NCBI GenBank assembly: GCA_023053575.1
Contig: JAKZAP010000010.1
Location: 11,741,225 to 11,805,224 of the forward strand
Direction: 5' to 3'
Source: Branchinecta lynchi
Taxonomy: Eukaryota; Arthropoda; Branchiopoda; Anostraca; Branchinectidae
Length of the DNA: 64,000 nt
The notes beneath the pieces were generated by a model, which saw only the letters and a list, made by a program, of their open reading frames with translations, did not search any database and was not told the DNA's origin. This document shows, one piece after another, positions 11,601 through 22,091 of this stretch; position 1 is the first letter of the stretch, and every line of letters starts with the position of its first letter. A program made the position numbers and the translations under genes.

Positions 11601-13351
11601 TACAAAAATATTCAAATTCTGTGCTTTTTCGTTGTTTTGAAGCTGCTGCTCAACGCTGCCCTTGAAACGGTTTCGAATGGGAGGCGTCCGTCGAGCTGGA
11701 TGGCCAGTTCAGCTGTTCAAAAAAAAATGACAAGAAGATCAATGGTATCAACTCGAAAATGTCCGTCGAGATCTATAGGAGGTCAACAGGACCAGAGCCA
11801 TCCATGCAAAAATGTCCGTAGGCTAGCTAGTGTTCGAAAATACCTCAAGAAAGTAGAAAGTTTAGATAAATGTTAACAGAAACATATCTCTACTCATCTC
11901 TATTGTATTGTATTGCATCATACTTGACTGACGTAGCCTAGATATAATTTATTAATCTGTAATTAGCCTAATGGTCCAGAGCAGAGGCGTTACTAGCCAA
12001 AATCTTTGGGGGGGGGAGAGAGACGAGGGATTTACCGACTGGCTGGTAATTTTTACCGACTTTTTCTGCAGAAAAAACAACTGTTTTCAACAACAAAAAT
12101 GGCATTTTTGGCTGACTATTTTGACGAAAAATCGACCAATGTTCAGAAAAAACTACTGTTTTCCTGAAAAAAAAAATCAAATTGTTTTGAAGAAAAATTG
12201 AGGCGCTTCGCTCCAACTCGGTTATTTTTAATGACTGGCTGACAGCATTGGGGAGGGGGGCGACCCCCCTCCCCCCCAGTTGTGATGTTCCTGGACCAGA
12301 AGTGTATTCCCGACGTTTGCCCAGAACTCCTGGGGGAATCGAAGAGAACGGGGAGAATAGAGGGAGTCACTCCATGCGGACTCCACCTAGAGTGGCTAAT
12401 GTTTCTTGTTTGTTTTATATTTACAAGTGTAGTTGGATTTTGAATCTGTTGTAAAGAAACGCAAATCAGCGATGCTGCCAAGTTTTTCTATTAAACCTGT
12501 CTACTACTACTACTACTACAGACAACAACGGGAACACAGGAAATGCTTCTAAAATGGATTTTGGATTTTGGAAATGGAACAAAAAATATGCAGTCTACAA
12601 AATTAGTCTGGATCCACTTTATTTTTGGTTTTGTTTATTCTGATTCTTTTACATTAATTTTACATTGCACCAACACCAGCAAACATTAGTTGCATTTTTG
12701 AAGATACCATGGTATCTGATACCACAGTCAAAAGGCATTTTTGCAGTTATTGTGGTATCTGGCAAGTTATCCTGGTATCAGATATTCAGATACTACGGTC
12801 CGACTGTGGTAACTGGTTGTGGTATTTGAAAAGTCATCAAATTTTGTCAGATTGGTGAGAAAGAAGTTTAGCACTTAGTGATGTAACGGGATATCTGTTT
12901 TTCTTTTGGGATGACTTCGAAAAGTGCAATTTTGGCAATAGTCATTTTTGCAGAGTGCCGTGTCAGATACACAATAACTGCAAGAACGACTAATTGCAGA
13001 TCAAGTTACTGTCATGACAGATACCATGGTGTCTGCAAAAATGCAACAATCGATTCCCCTCCGTCTCTGAATCTGAAGAGAGGGAGTCCTTTTTTATGAT
13101 GGTGATGATAACTGGAGCATCCCCATCCTTGGAGACTCCCGAGGAATATAGGGAGTGAGTCCCCAGGACAAAAGAAAATGTGGGAACTCCTCAAGTGGAG
13201 TCCTAGGGCTAGGGGAACAGCGAGAATACACATCAGGGAGCAGGAGATATCAATACTTGTACTTACAGAGCCTAGGCTGAGAGATGAAGTCCCTTGTGAT
13301 AGCTAATTTGTGCTCTGCTCTAGCTTGGTTGTCTGTCAATAGCCCGTTCAT
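5520..13351 (-). CDS. ATP6V1B: V-type proton ATPase subunit B (N-terminal part; 4 exons in window)
   Basis: This is the non-catalytic nucleotide-binding B subunit of the V1 sector of the vacuolar proton pump, which acidifies lysosomes and other endomembrane compartments. Coding exons in order are 13351-13267, 7171-7017, 6749-6578 and 5659-5520. They join in frame (85+155+172+140 nt = 184 codons), and each junction has GT and AG. Visible family hallmarks include '[20 protein letters not shown]', '[10 protein letters not shown]', '[20 protein letters not shown]' and '[20 protein letters not shown]'. The ATG at 13351 is the first Met and gives a normal-length N terminus. The next exon, expected to begin IAAQICRQ, is not in the window, so intron 4 exceeds 5.5 kb. 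Introns carry HINE, hAT, LINE and foldback insertions, but no coding exon is broken. Confidence 0.95.
5795..5884. repeat. Near-perfect palindrome in V-ATPase intron
   Basis: The arms run from TATTTGATGGTGCAAAACGG to CCGTTTCGCACCGTCAAATA around the centre GAGCTC at 5837-5842. They are followed by ATGATTCGCAGTCAGCTTGGGCTGA. A partial copy lies near 6137-6212 and related text at 56214-56265 and 58770-58820, so this is a dispersed foldback family. Confidence 0.75.
6578..6749 (-). CDS. ATP6V1B: V-ATPase subunit B, coding exon 3
   Basis: The acceptor is TTTATTTAG and the donor GTTAGT. It encodes [11 protein letters not shown] through LAEDFLDIQ, including the conserved [12 protein letters not shown] loop, and ends with one base of the next codon. 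Confidence 0.95.
7017..7171 (-). CDS. ATP6V1B: V-ATPase subunit B, coding exon 2
   Basis: The acceptor is TTTTTCTTTTAG and the donor GTAAGG. It encodes [20 protein letters not shown] through [14 protein letters not shown], part of the N-terminal beta-barrel, and ends in phase 0. Confidence 0.95.
7172..8526. other. V-ATPase intron 1 sequence, no gene seen
   Basis: I find no conserved coding sequence. Positions about 7925-8068 resemble the right half of the MITE at 58319-58623 (CATACTACTACATATC... GGCTACAGATTTTTCATCGGG). ORFs here have no recognisable domain. Confidence 0.4.
8527..9738 (+). mobile_element. HINE2 element (Helentron-type), complete
   Basis: It starts AACAAGACCAAAGGTTTCGA with GGGATCCC close behind. 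The body has about five copies of a ~128-bp repeat (8810-9480) with TTTCCGGTTTTGGCCGGATTCCGGGCGAACTA-type text, then an ACGGACGGACGG microsatellite and 'TTTTGCGATATCATACG'. It ends in the palindrome TTTTGGGATCCCAAAA. A shared terminus, GTCY-type microsatellite, tandem repeats and terminal stem-loop are the known layout of Helentron-associated (DINE-1/HINE-like) elements. It has no coding capacity. Confidence 0.75.
10440..10905. repeat. ~237-bp direct duplication
   Basis: The segment TACCTGACCTTTATTTTATACTAC... at about 10443-10675 is repeated at about 10680-10900 with few changes. Each copy holds (ATCA)n and TTCCGGAATATCTGTTTCACAACAT. It lies in V-ATPase intron 1 and looks like a simple tandem duplication. 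Confidence 0.75.
11250..11740 (-). pseudogene. Non-LTR retrotransposon ORF2 C-terminal remnant
   Basis: On the minus strand the reading contains [16 protein letters not shown], then a zinc-knuckle-like C..RFG.DEETL.....F.C block, and continues to [11 protein letters not shown]. Such a Cys/ETL/Cys block follows the reverse transcriptase in many LINE ORF2 proteins. An in-frame TAA after ETL and upstream stops show it is dead. It sits in V-ATPase intron 1. Confidence 0.6.
11982..12293. mobile_element. Non-autonomous hAT element, old copy
   Basis: The termini CAGAGGCGTTAC and GTGATGTTCCTG match the element at 46607-46919. The flanking octamers GTCCAGAG and GACCAGAA agree at 6 of 8 positions, a decayed 8-bp target duplication. 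Interior reads 'TTTTTACCGACTTTTTCTGCAG' and a G/C-run block. Confidence 0.6.
12303..13226. mobile_element. MITE family 3 copy split by nested insertions
   Basis: The left part (to about 12390) and right parts (12526-12688; 13056-13226) match the intact copy at 13527-13939. They are separated by a short insert ending in a CTACTACTACTA tail and by a MITE-4 element at 12689-13047. The insertion order is therefore readable: MITE-3 first, the others later. Confidence 0.6.
12689..13047. mobile_element. MITE family 4 (GTTGCGTTTTTGCAG termini)
   Basis: Terminal inverted repeats are GTTGCATTTTTGAAGATACC and its complement near 13047. The interior is built from repeated palindromes of the type GATACCATGGTATC. 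Related copies lie at 47239-47658, 48798-49233 and 56051-56480. Confidence 0.65.
13267..13351 (-). CDS. ATP6V1B: V-ATPase subunit B, coding exon 1
   Basis: It encodes the N-terminal 28 residues, starting [15 protein letters not shown] and ending ISQPRL plus one base of the next codon. The donor is GTAAGT (13266-13261). The split codon T+CA gives Ser, restoring the family sequence PRLSYRTVSG across a 6.1-kb intron. Confidence 0.93.
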
Positions 13352-13402
13352 TTTCACCAATAAGTGAAATTTCTGATCACAAGATCTAATGTTTACAAAA
13401 GT

Positions 13403-13410
13403 TCACGTGA
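13403..13410. promoter_or_regulatory. CLEAR-like E-box upstream of V-ATPase B
   Basis: TCACGTGA lies 52 bases upstream of the V-ATPase subunit B start codon. It matches the core of the TFEB/MITF CLEAR site GTCACGTGAC (8 of 10). V-ATPase genes are known CLEAR-network targets in animals. A role here is inferred from sequence and position only. Confidence 0.45.
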
Positions 13411-13526
13411 TTCGAGTTGATCGAAGCAATGTCCGCTGTCACCTAGTGTCAAAAATAAAAACTAATTTTAAGCTTTCTAGACGCTAGGCGGCTCTACTAA
13501 TCAAGAGCCGTAGAAAAGAGTCTATA

Positions 13527-13939
13527 GGCGTGTTCTTGCCGTTCCCCGAGGACTCCTCGGGTAATCAAAGGGAACGGCGAGAATAGAGGGAGTCGCTCCA
13601 CGCGGACTCCGCGGACAGAAACAGCGAGAACACGGGAAATGCTTCCAGCATTGATTTTGTTCGAAAAATAGATATGCAGTTGACGAAATCAGTCTGGAGC
13701 CACTTTATTTTTGGTTTTGTTTATTCTGGTTATTTTTAATTAATTTTACATTGCACCAACACCAGCAAAAATTGGTTCCCCTCTGAGTCTGAAAGGGAGT
13801 CCTTTTTGATGATGGTGATGATAATCAGAGCATTCCCCGTCCGTGAGGACTCGTGAGAATACGGGGAGTGAGTCCCCGGGACAAACAAAAACGCGGGGAC
13901 TCCTCAAGTGGAGTCCGCGGGGAACGACGAGAGTACGCT
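13527..13939. mobile_element. MITE family 3 (GGCGTATTCTCGCCGTTCC termini)
   Basis: It begins GGCGTGTTCTTGCCGTTCCC and ends in the inverted form GGGGAACGACGAGAGTACGC. The interior holds AAAGTGG/CCACTTTATTTTTGG, 'AATTAATTTTACATTGCACC' and GATGATGGTGATGAT. It lies just upstream of the V-ATPase B first exon. Confidence 0.7.
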
Positions 13940-14479
13940 TTATGACACAGATACGAGATAAGCTGGATAATGGTCGGATGGGAAAGTATCCAGGTAAGAT
14001 CTTGGGAACACGAATCCTCGGTCTCATTTAAATCAGTGCGGAATTCTATACAAGTTCTAGTTCAAGTTTTTTTCCAAGTTCAAGTCTATTTTCAACATTC
14101 ACAAATAAATAAATAAAAAACAACACTTTCGCGCTGGAGAAAAAAACCTATGAGGGTTTGCATTCGCGCGAAATTCAGCGTAACTACTTACCTATATACA
14201 ACAAAAATCCAATCCCCCTCACTCATCAATACTCAACTCCCCCTCCCCCCATTCTTCTCTCCGAACCTCACCTTCCCCCCCTGCCAACTCTTACCTCCCT
14301 ACAGTCCCTAGCCACCCTGCCTCCCCTAACCTCCCTACCACCCAATGTGAAATTCAACATTTATGCCCCAGAAAATAATCTTTTAATTTTTTTTAAACTG
14401 AGGTACGTGTCCCGCCGCCCTAACGCTCACTGGTAGTCCATACAGATGGACCCAGGTGTTTCATTGAAAATGAAGGCCG

Positions 14480-15721
14480 GGTACCATGACGTACGTATCA
14501 TCGATTCAAGGCGATTTTCGGCCCATATCTCTTACCCCGATCCTCCCAAAAATGTTAGAACAGTACATAGGAGATGAAATCCTACTACATGTCCAAACTA
14601 AATTCTCAAGCCGTCAATTTGGTAACCAGAAACGCGTTTCGACATTTCATTACGTGATCGACTTGACCGAGAACGTTTTGCGTTTGACGACAAGAAGGGG
14701 AGAGCTGCAGCGATTGTCACAGTTGACTTGGCTTAAGCTCTTGATCTGGTCGGCCACACCCTTCTACTCGAACTACCTCGTCACGTTTGGAACTGAAGAA
14801 GGGAAAGACATCTTATCGGAAGAGAACAGTCTATTGTGGTGTGCCTCAGGTAACCAAAGTCGGCTCACTTTTATTTACTCTGTTCGTCAACAGTATTCCA
14901 GAAATCATACAGAAACACACATGTTTGAGTATGTTGACGACCTATCAATAATCAGCCCCCACAGTATTCGCGCTCAATAAGCTTCTTCAAGTGTGTGATG
15001 AATTCGCGAAAGCAAATGATATTCTTTTCAACACGAAACAGACGGTTTGTATGGCGTTTATCCCGAAAAGTCTTCAACTACGTTACATCCCCGATGTTAT
15101 TTTGTCTGGTGAGGTACTAGTTTTTGTGCAAACTTTCAAGTATTTGGGCTTTACTTTTATTCCTTCTATGTCTGATGAGCCTCACATTGCTGCGCTCTCC
15201 AGATCACTGTCTGTGAGGGCCAATATATTAATTCGGAGGTTTGGTAGATGCGAGGCTTCTGTTAAGACCTTTCTTTTCAGAGCTTACTGTACTCCGCTGT
15301 ACTGTTTGTCACTGGTGTGTAACACGAGAGTTAAGTGTCTAGATACATTTCGGGTTTTATCTAACAACTCTTTCCGGTGGCTACACGGACTTGCATGGAA
15401 CTGTAGTGTGTCTGGCATGTTTGTGGGTGAGGGCCTTCCTTCTTTCGGGGAACTTCGGCGTCGGGCTATCTTTTCTCTCCAGACCCGAATTCTTCGCTCT
15501 CGAAACCCCATGCTTGTGGTTCTTTCGAGTCCCCATATGAGACTGACGTTGCCTGTGTGGTTAGTCTGGAACCGCGAACTTTACATGTGTTGCGTAGAAG
15601 GTCCGCAATCTTAAATAAAAGGTAAATGTATTTTGTTGTTGTTTTTATGTGTTGTATGTGTAATGGCTCTAGAAGCCGTAGTCGAAGTTAAATAAATAAA
15701 ATAAATAAATAAATAAATAAT
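14480..15721 (+). pseudogene. Non-LTR retrotransposon reverse transcriptase, frameshifted
   Basis: The first piece (14486-14980) contains the RT start 'GDFRPISLTPILPKMLEQYI' and the catalytic block FEYVDDLSII. The second piece (14991-15614) is in another frame. It continues with the RT thumb and C-terminal part: FNTKQTVCMAF, VFVQTFKYLGFTF and 'FLFRAYCTPLYC'. The frame change at about 14980 and missing N-terminal domains show it is inactive. A TAAATAAATAAATAAA tail at 15690-15720 marks the 3' end. Confidence 0.8.
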
Positions 15722-17480
15722 AGTAACTGATGACCCAGAAGGCTCGGTCAGAGAACTTCTCAGTGTACTCGAACACTGGGCATGTGAAAATAAAATGAAA
15801 ATCAACAGAAATAAAACACAAGCAATTATCGTTGGCTTCGGACGAGAATCGTCAGACCGCCTTAAGCAAGAAATAGAAGACTGTGGCATCCAGTGTGAAA
15901 CAAGACCAAAGGTGTCGATGGGATCCCACAAATCTAATATTTGATTCAGACAATCGAGTCTTGTCTTCGCCAGATCCAGTCTTGGACAGGCTGATCATCA
16001 GAGAAAACCAGATTCAGATATACCTCTATAGGCCATATCTATTTTGACGATACTGACCGAGACTTCCTGCCGATTCCCGAGCGAACTACTAGTCCAGCAA
16101 AAAAAAAATACAAAAACAAAACCAGCGTATCTCCTTATCCTTATAAAAACATCTAATCAACTTTGAATAAAAGTTTGACTTAAAAAAAAATCTGGTTACA
16201 GCCGGATTCCGGAATAATTATATGTCCGAGTATAAAACCATTGTCATATACCGATTCAGCCTCTCTTCTTACCCGTTAATCTGTCATCTAATCGAACTTT
16301 TGCTTTTAACAAATTTTCCGGTTTTGGCCGGATTCCGGGCGAACTAGTAGTCCGGCGAGAAAATGATTTTCACCATCGTGTTCGGCATGTTTTTTACCCA
16401 TGAACCAAACATTTAATCAACTTCAAATTAAACTTTTACTTTTAACCAACTTTCCGGTTTTCGCCGGATTCCGTGCGAACTACATGTCCGGGTAGAAAAC
16501 TGTTTTCACGTAAGTGTTTTGCATGTCTTCTTGCCCTAAATCGAACATCTAATCAACTCGAAATAAAACTTTTAATTTTAACAAACTTTCCGGTTTCGGC
16601 CGGATTCCGGGCGAACTACTCTTCTGATGACAGAATGGTTTTCACTATCGTCTTCAGCATGTCTTCCTACCCCTAAATCGAACATCTAATCAACTTCAAA
16701 TAAAACTATTACTTTTAACAAACTTTCCGGTTTTGGCCGGATTCCGGGCGAACTACTCTTCCGATGACAAAATGGTTTTTACCATCGTGCTCAGCATGTC
16801 TCCACCCCATAATCGACTATCACATTAGCTGTTTCAAAATATTTTGTGTGCCCCTGAATTTGAACCCCATCCCCACCCCTAAATGTAGGGCTACAAAGCC
16901 CATCTACGAACTTGACTGGTCCGACAACCCAACGAATCCTCACACCAAAGTTTCATCAAAATATCTCATTCCCTTCGAGAGTTATCGTGCTTACAGACGC
17001 ACAGACGGACGGACGGACGGACGGACAGACGGACGGACGGACGGACAGACGGACAAATTTTGCGATGTCATAGGTATCCCTCCACTTACGTTTTGGGATC
17101 CCAAAAACCCTGTCAATTCTCGGGGTTAGCCTTGAAGACTCTATCAAATGGGCCAGAAACACCGAAGAAATAATCAAGAATGGGTCTATACGGTTGTTCG
17201 TGCTGCACGCCCTTCGCAAGGCTGGGCTGGAGCGAGAATTTAAGCTCAACGCTTCTGTATCCTACGTTCGCCCAGTCTTGGAATACATGTCTGTTGTGTG
17301 GCACTCATCCCTCGACAACCAGCAGTCACAGGCCATTGAGAAAATCCAAAAGAGAGCCTGCAAACTGCTCATCGGAAGTGGTTATCGTGGGTACGAGCAG
17401 GCACTACTGAAACTAAAACTGGACAGACTCGACGGTAGAAGACTTCTGGCCTGTATGAAATTTGGTCAAAGTCTAGCAGG
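15722..17480 (+). pseudogene. CR1/Jockey-like reverse transcriptase fragment interrupted by HINE2
   Basis: The left piece (15722-15898) encodes SVRELLSVLEHWACENKMKI...NKTQAIIVGF. The right piece (17108-17480) encodes GVSLEDSIKWA, 'FVLHALRKAGLEREFKLNA', YVRPVLEYMSVVWHS and IEKIQKRACKLL. These are consecutive parts of a CR1/Jockey-type RT C-terminal region. They are separated by a complete HINE2 at 15899-17107 that landed in the ORF. Confidence 0.75.
15899..17107 (+). mobile_element. HINE2 element nested in a LINE
   Basis: It starts AACAAGACCAAAGGTGTCGA and has the ~128-bp CCGGATTCCGGGCGAACTA repeats and an ACGGACGGACGGACAGACGG microsatellite at 16990-17055. It ends TTTTGGGATCCCAAAAA. It is the same length and order as the copy at 8527-9738, and its insertion splits a reverse-transcriptase ORF. 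Confidence 0.75.
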
Positions 17481-17689
17481 TCAGCCCGGTTGCGCGCCCT
17501 GCTCCCAAAATCTCTCTCTCTCTCTCTCTCTCACATCTATTTGATCTACCGTATTTAACCTTTGACCACGAAGAATCGTCCTTTATTCCTATCGATGAAT
17601 GTATAGTTGAATCCATATATGTAAAGCCGAACGCGTTTACATTTATAAACCGTTCTAAGGACCTCAAACCTAATAGTCATTCCCCTGGT

Positions 17690-18942
17690 CCGACCATCGC
17701 GGGAGGAGTGGAGGGATGGGGAATTCGGAATCTAGTGGCGTGAAACTGCATGAAACTTGATAGTTGGAAAGAGGTAGTGTCTCATATGTCTCATTTCATG
17801 TCAGAACCGGATCCGATAACTTTGGGGAGGGGGGGGGGGGGTAGGAGAGAGACCGGAAATCTTCGGGACAGGATGAAACTTGGTAAGAAGGACAATCACA
17901 AGTTTTAAATACATTTTTGACAGAAATAGACCGGATTGGCGCACTGTGGGGGGAGTTGGAGGGGGTATTCTGGCCAATTCCGGTGATCGCGAGTTAAGGT
18001 AGTTCCAGATGCGCTAAGCCGATGAAACTTGGCAGGCGTATTAGGGAGCCGATCACATTGGTTTGAGAATAGTCGTTTCTCCAATCCGAATACTGTGGGG
18101 GAGAGGAGGGAGGGGGAATCTAAAGTTTTGAGGCAAGCTATAACTTTCGAACGGGGAATCAGATCTGAATGAATCTTAAGAACTGGAAAGAGTTTGTGTC
18201 TCGGATGTCCCACTTCAGATCCGGACCGGATCCGATAACTCTGGGGGAAGGATAGGAGGGGGACCGGAAATCTCAAGACAGGGTAAGAGCGGATGGATCG
18301 GTACGAAACTTGGGGAGAAGAACAAGCACAAATTCTATATAAATTTTAGGGACGTTATAGGGACCCGATCAGATTGTTGAAAATAGTCAATTTACCGATC
18401 CTGCCATCTTTGGGGGAGTGGAAGGAAGGGGAATATGGAACGTTGTGCCATGCTTAACTTTTGAACAGTTGATCATATTCGAATGAAACTTAATAATTGG
18501 CAAGATGGCATGTTTTAGATCAAACGACGCAGTTTCATAATGCCCAAGGGCCCATGATCATTTTTACCTCTACTTACAAGTGAATTTCTAACCTACTGAA
18601 TGTGCCGATCTTAATCGCAAAGTGATTTTTTTTAAAGAAACGATATAGTTTTATGATCGCCTAGGGCCCTTTATCTTTCGTGCCTCAAGTATACCCTTAC
18701 AAATACATTTTTATAACCCCTTTAAGTGCGCATCGTAAGTGCAACGTGAAAAAAAAAAAAATTTCTTCACTGTTCAATAAAATGTCATAAAGGCATCAAA
18801 ACTAATTTTTGGTTGAAGGAAATAACGCCAGGAATCACAAAAGGCTATCACGGAAAAAAATATTTCTATTGTTAGATCTTTTCAACACAACAGTTGGCTG
18901 AAATACCTCTTGCAAGTGCCATATGAGCTTATAGCTCTTGTT
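17690..18942 (-). mobile_element. HINE1 element, 3' part missing
   Basis: The GGGGGAGTGGAGGGAGGGGGAATC / ATGAAACTTGG repeats and the downstream 'AAGTGCGCATC' repeats are present. The element ends GAGCTTATAGCTCTTGTT at 18942. The stem-loop end is absent on the left. The next HINE1 starts directly at 18943, so two copies lie head to tail. Confidence 0.65.
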
Positions 18943-19779
18943 ATGGCACTTGTAGCTTCGCTCAAATGCCACATACCGATGACTTTTTGGTCGGTCTGTC
19001 CACTGTTCTTGAGTTACGGTGCTAGGACGATGAAACTTGGCAGGTATATCAGCAATCCGACCAAATAACATGGAAATAGCCAATTCCCCGTGGGGGGAGT
19101 GGAGGGAGGGGGAATTCGGAATATTGAGGTATGTATAACTTTGGAAGGGGTGATCGGATCTTAATGAAACTTGATATTCAGAACGACCTCGTGTCTCAGA
19201 CGTTACATTCCAAGTCAGGTTCGGATGCGATGATTGTGGGGGGGGGGGGGGGACCGATGAAACTTGGTGGGAAGAAGAAGCTCGAGCCTTTGGTAGATCA
19301 TAGACAGAACTGGACCGGATTTGGGAACTATGGGGGAGTTGAAGGCGGATTCCGGTGATCCGGAGTTGAGATATTTCCAGGTGGTCTAGGACGATGAAAC
19401 TTGGCAGGCATTTCAGAGACCCGACCAAACTAACTTGGAAATAGTCAGTTCCCCGATCCCGCCATCGTGGAGGGAGGGAGAATCCGGAATTTTGACGTGT
19501 ATATAACTTTCGAACGGGGGATCCTCGAAGAAGACCTCGTGTCTCCTATGTCCCGTTTCAAGTCGGGAGGGGGTCCGATGAATGGGGGGGGGGAGGTGGA
19601 GGGGAGAACCGGATATCTTGTGTCACGCTTAGAGCGGACTGATCGGAAAGGAACTTGGTGGAAAGAAGAAGCACAAGAACTAGGTACACCCAGGTGCGTC
19701 CCGAGGGGGGGGGGGGGTCGGGGGGGTGCAGCGACCCCCCCCCCAGAAAGCCTTTGGGAAAAATTTGTCAAATTTACCT

Positions 19780-20560
19780 GAACTTCATGATTTTAGGGAA
19801 TCGACTGGATTATTGCTCAGAGAACCTACCGGATTTTGTTCAGGGAATCTATCTACCGGAACTTGTCTCAGGGAATCTACCGGAATTTACCCCTCGGAAT
19901 GTACGAAATTCGGCTCAGGAAACCTACAGGAATTTGTGTGAAATCTTTCAAAAGGAATCTACCGGAACTTGTCTCAGGATCTACCGGAATTTACCCCTCG
20001 GAATCTACGAAGTTCGTACCGGAATTTGTGCGAAATCTTTCCACAAGGAATCTACCGGAATTTACCCCATGAAATCTACCAGAACCGGATTTCCGGATCT
20101 ACCGGATTTTGCTCATGGAATCTACGCTAAATCTTTCATAAGGAATCTATCGGAATTGTCTCAGGGAATGTACCCGAATTTCCCATCTGAGTCTACCAGA
20201 ATTCGGCTCAGGAAATCTACCGGACTTTGTGCAAAATCTGTCACAAGGAATCTACCGGAACTTGTCTCAGGGAATCTACCGGAATTCACCCAACCAAATC
20301 TACCAGAATTCGGCTCAGGGAACCTACCGGATTTTGCTTATGGAATCTACGCTAAATCTTCACAAGGAATCTACCGAAATTTGTCTCAGGGATTTACCGG
20401 AATTTACCCCACGGAATCTACCAGAATTACCCCACGGAATCTACCAGAATTTGGCTCAGGGAATCTATCGGAATTTCTCCGGAATCTGTGCGGAATCTAT
20501 GGGAACTTGTCTCAAGGAATCTACCAGAGTTAAACCCCACATAATCTACCGGAATTCGGC
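19780..20560. repeat. GGAATCTACCGGAA minisatellite inside hAT element
   Basis: Imperfect units of about 40-50 bases carry GGAATCTACCGGAATTT and TCAGGGAATC. The long open frames across it (repeating RNLPEF / GIYRNL) exist because the repeat lacks stops in some frames. I do not regard them as genes. Confidence 0.75.
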
Positions 20561-20650
20561 TGAATCTAAATCCAAAAAGCGTCGACAGCTTTCTCAACTC
20601 CTTTCCGGTGATACGGGTGAACCGGGAAGAGTTCAAAAACGAATTAGCTA

Positions 20651-20977
20651 ATGACGGAGAAGTTGCCGGGAGAGCCTCGAAATAAACAAAAAGTTTTAAG
20701 ACACAGTCGAGATCTCTCATCAACTATGAAAGACGTCTTTCCACTAGTATGGAAAGCGTTCAAGCTGGCCAAGACAATCCCTATTACCTCAGCAAAAGGG
20801 GAACGAATTTGTAGCAAGATGAAGCTGTTTAAGACCACCTTACGTTCAACAATGGCTGACCAGTTTCTTGAAAGTCTGCTACTAATAGCATGTGAGACAG
20901 ATCTAGTTGATGAGTGTGAAATAGGTTGCGTTGTGGACAAACGAAAAATGGTTAAAACACGACGAGTAAATGTGTAG
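20651..20977 (+). pseudogene. hAT transposase C-terminal (dimerisation) remnant
   Basis: The ORF contains TIPITSAKGERICSKMKLFK followed by LRSTMADQFLESLLLIACE. This is the arrangement of the hAT C-terminal dimerisation region of ZMYM1/DUF4371-type transposases (usually TSA..ER.FS.LK..K..LRSTM...RL..L). Only about 100 residues remain. The DDE and zinc-finger parts are missing and replaced by minisatellite. It sits inside a hAT element with intact ends, so the copy is likely non-autonomous. Confidence 0.7.
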
Positions 20978-21951
20978 GGTGTGTTGAATGTGACATTTTT
21001 GTTTTGTATTAAGTGTTAATGAGCCTTTTTTTTGTTTGCTCTTGTTGGCAATACGTAACCGAATTCAGAACACAACAGTATTCTAGAATTCCTGCAGAGA
21101 TTATCGCTACGGAGAATTTCCGTTAAACCTTGAAAAATTCCGGTAAAATCTCGAAAAATTCCGGTAAATTCTGAAGGCTCACCCCCCCCCCCTCATGGGG
21201 AAGGTGTCGGGACGCCCCTGGGTACACCAGTGACAGAACCGGACCGGATTCGGGCACTGTGGAGGGAGTTGGAGGGAGTCCGGAATTCCGGTGATCGAGA
21301 ATACTTCCAGATGTGCTAGGACGATGAAACTTGGCTGGAACATGAGAGACTCGACCAGATTGGCTCACAAATTGTCACTTCCCAGATCCGACCATTCCCT
21401 TTAAGTACAGAAATGAACTTCCAGTTCCCTTAAAGTGCGCACCTTAACAGCAAAGTGAAACAAGACTTTTGACCAAACTCTACATTTCATGATCCCCGAA
21501 AGTCCATGATTATTTGTGCCACAGGGGTTTTGTTTAAAATGAAGTTCTAGCACCCTTGAAGTGCGCATCTTCACCGAAAAGTAAAAAAACATAATTTTTG
21601 AACGAACGATATACATTCATGGTCCCCAAGGGCACATGATAATTTTTGCCACAAGGATTTTGCTTATAAGTGAATTCCTTAAAGTACGAAACATGCTTTT
21701 TAACAAAATATACATGTTTATGATCTCAATTAGCCCATCATTTTTTACTGAGGGGTTTTGCTTACATATGAATTTCTAGCGCCCTTAAAGTGCGCATCGT
21801 CACAGCCTAGTGCAAGAATAAAATAGTTTGTACCAAACGATAGGCAAAATTCTTGCGTTTCCCAGACTGAGGCCCATGATCATTCTTATCTCAATGATTT
21901 AGCTTACAGAAGATCAGAAAAACACACGAATTGGAAAATTCCAGCTTTCAT

Positions 21952-22091
21952 TGGGTCGCCGTCACTACCCCCACCCATCGATTCACCCAATCGACGGTGG
22001 GCGAATCGACGGTTGGTTGAATCGACGGATTTTTGGATTGGGCGTATTGACAGGTGGGTGAATCGACGGGTGGGGTAGTGACGGCGACCCA
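21952..22091. mobile_element. Foldback insertion TGGGTCGCCGTCACTACCCC
   Basis: The arms TGGGTCGCCGTCACTACCCC and GGGGTAGTGACGGCGACCCA are perfect complements of 20 bases. The interior repeats GAATCGACGG in both directions (GGCGAATCGACGGTTGG, GGTGAATCGACGGGTGG). It sits close to the AACAAGA end of the surrounding HINE1. Confidence 0.75.

Larger units (their letters stand above)
19691..21220. mobile_element. hAT element with 8-bp target duplication GGTACACC
   Basis: The termini CAGGTGCGTCCCGA and TCGGGACGCCCCTG are inverted repeats (13 of 14). GGTACACC occurs on both sides (19683-19690 and 21221-21228). The interior is mainly a minisatellite of GGAATCTACCGGAATTTACC-like units (about 19780-20560), then a transposase C-terminal remnant. 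Length, TSD and remnant agree on the hAT superfamily. Confidence 0.85.

Noticed and set aside
5520..13351. V-ATPase B as a processed or decayed pseudogene
   Set aside because: It has introns with good splice sites and four exons without any disruption; only the window edge truncates it.
19655..20533. 292-aa ORF with RNLPEF repeats
   Set aside because: It is a minisatellite translation; other frames of the same repeat are equally open.
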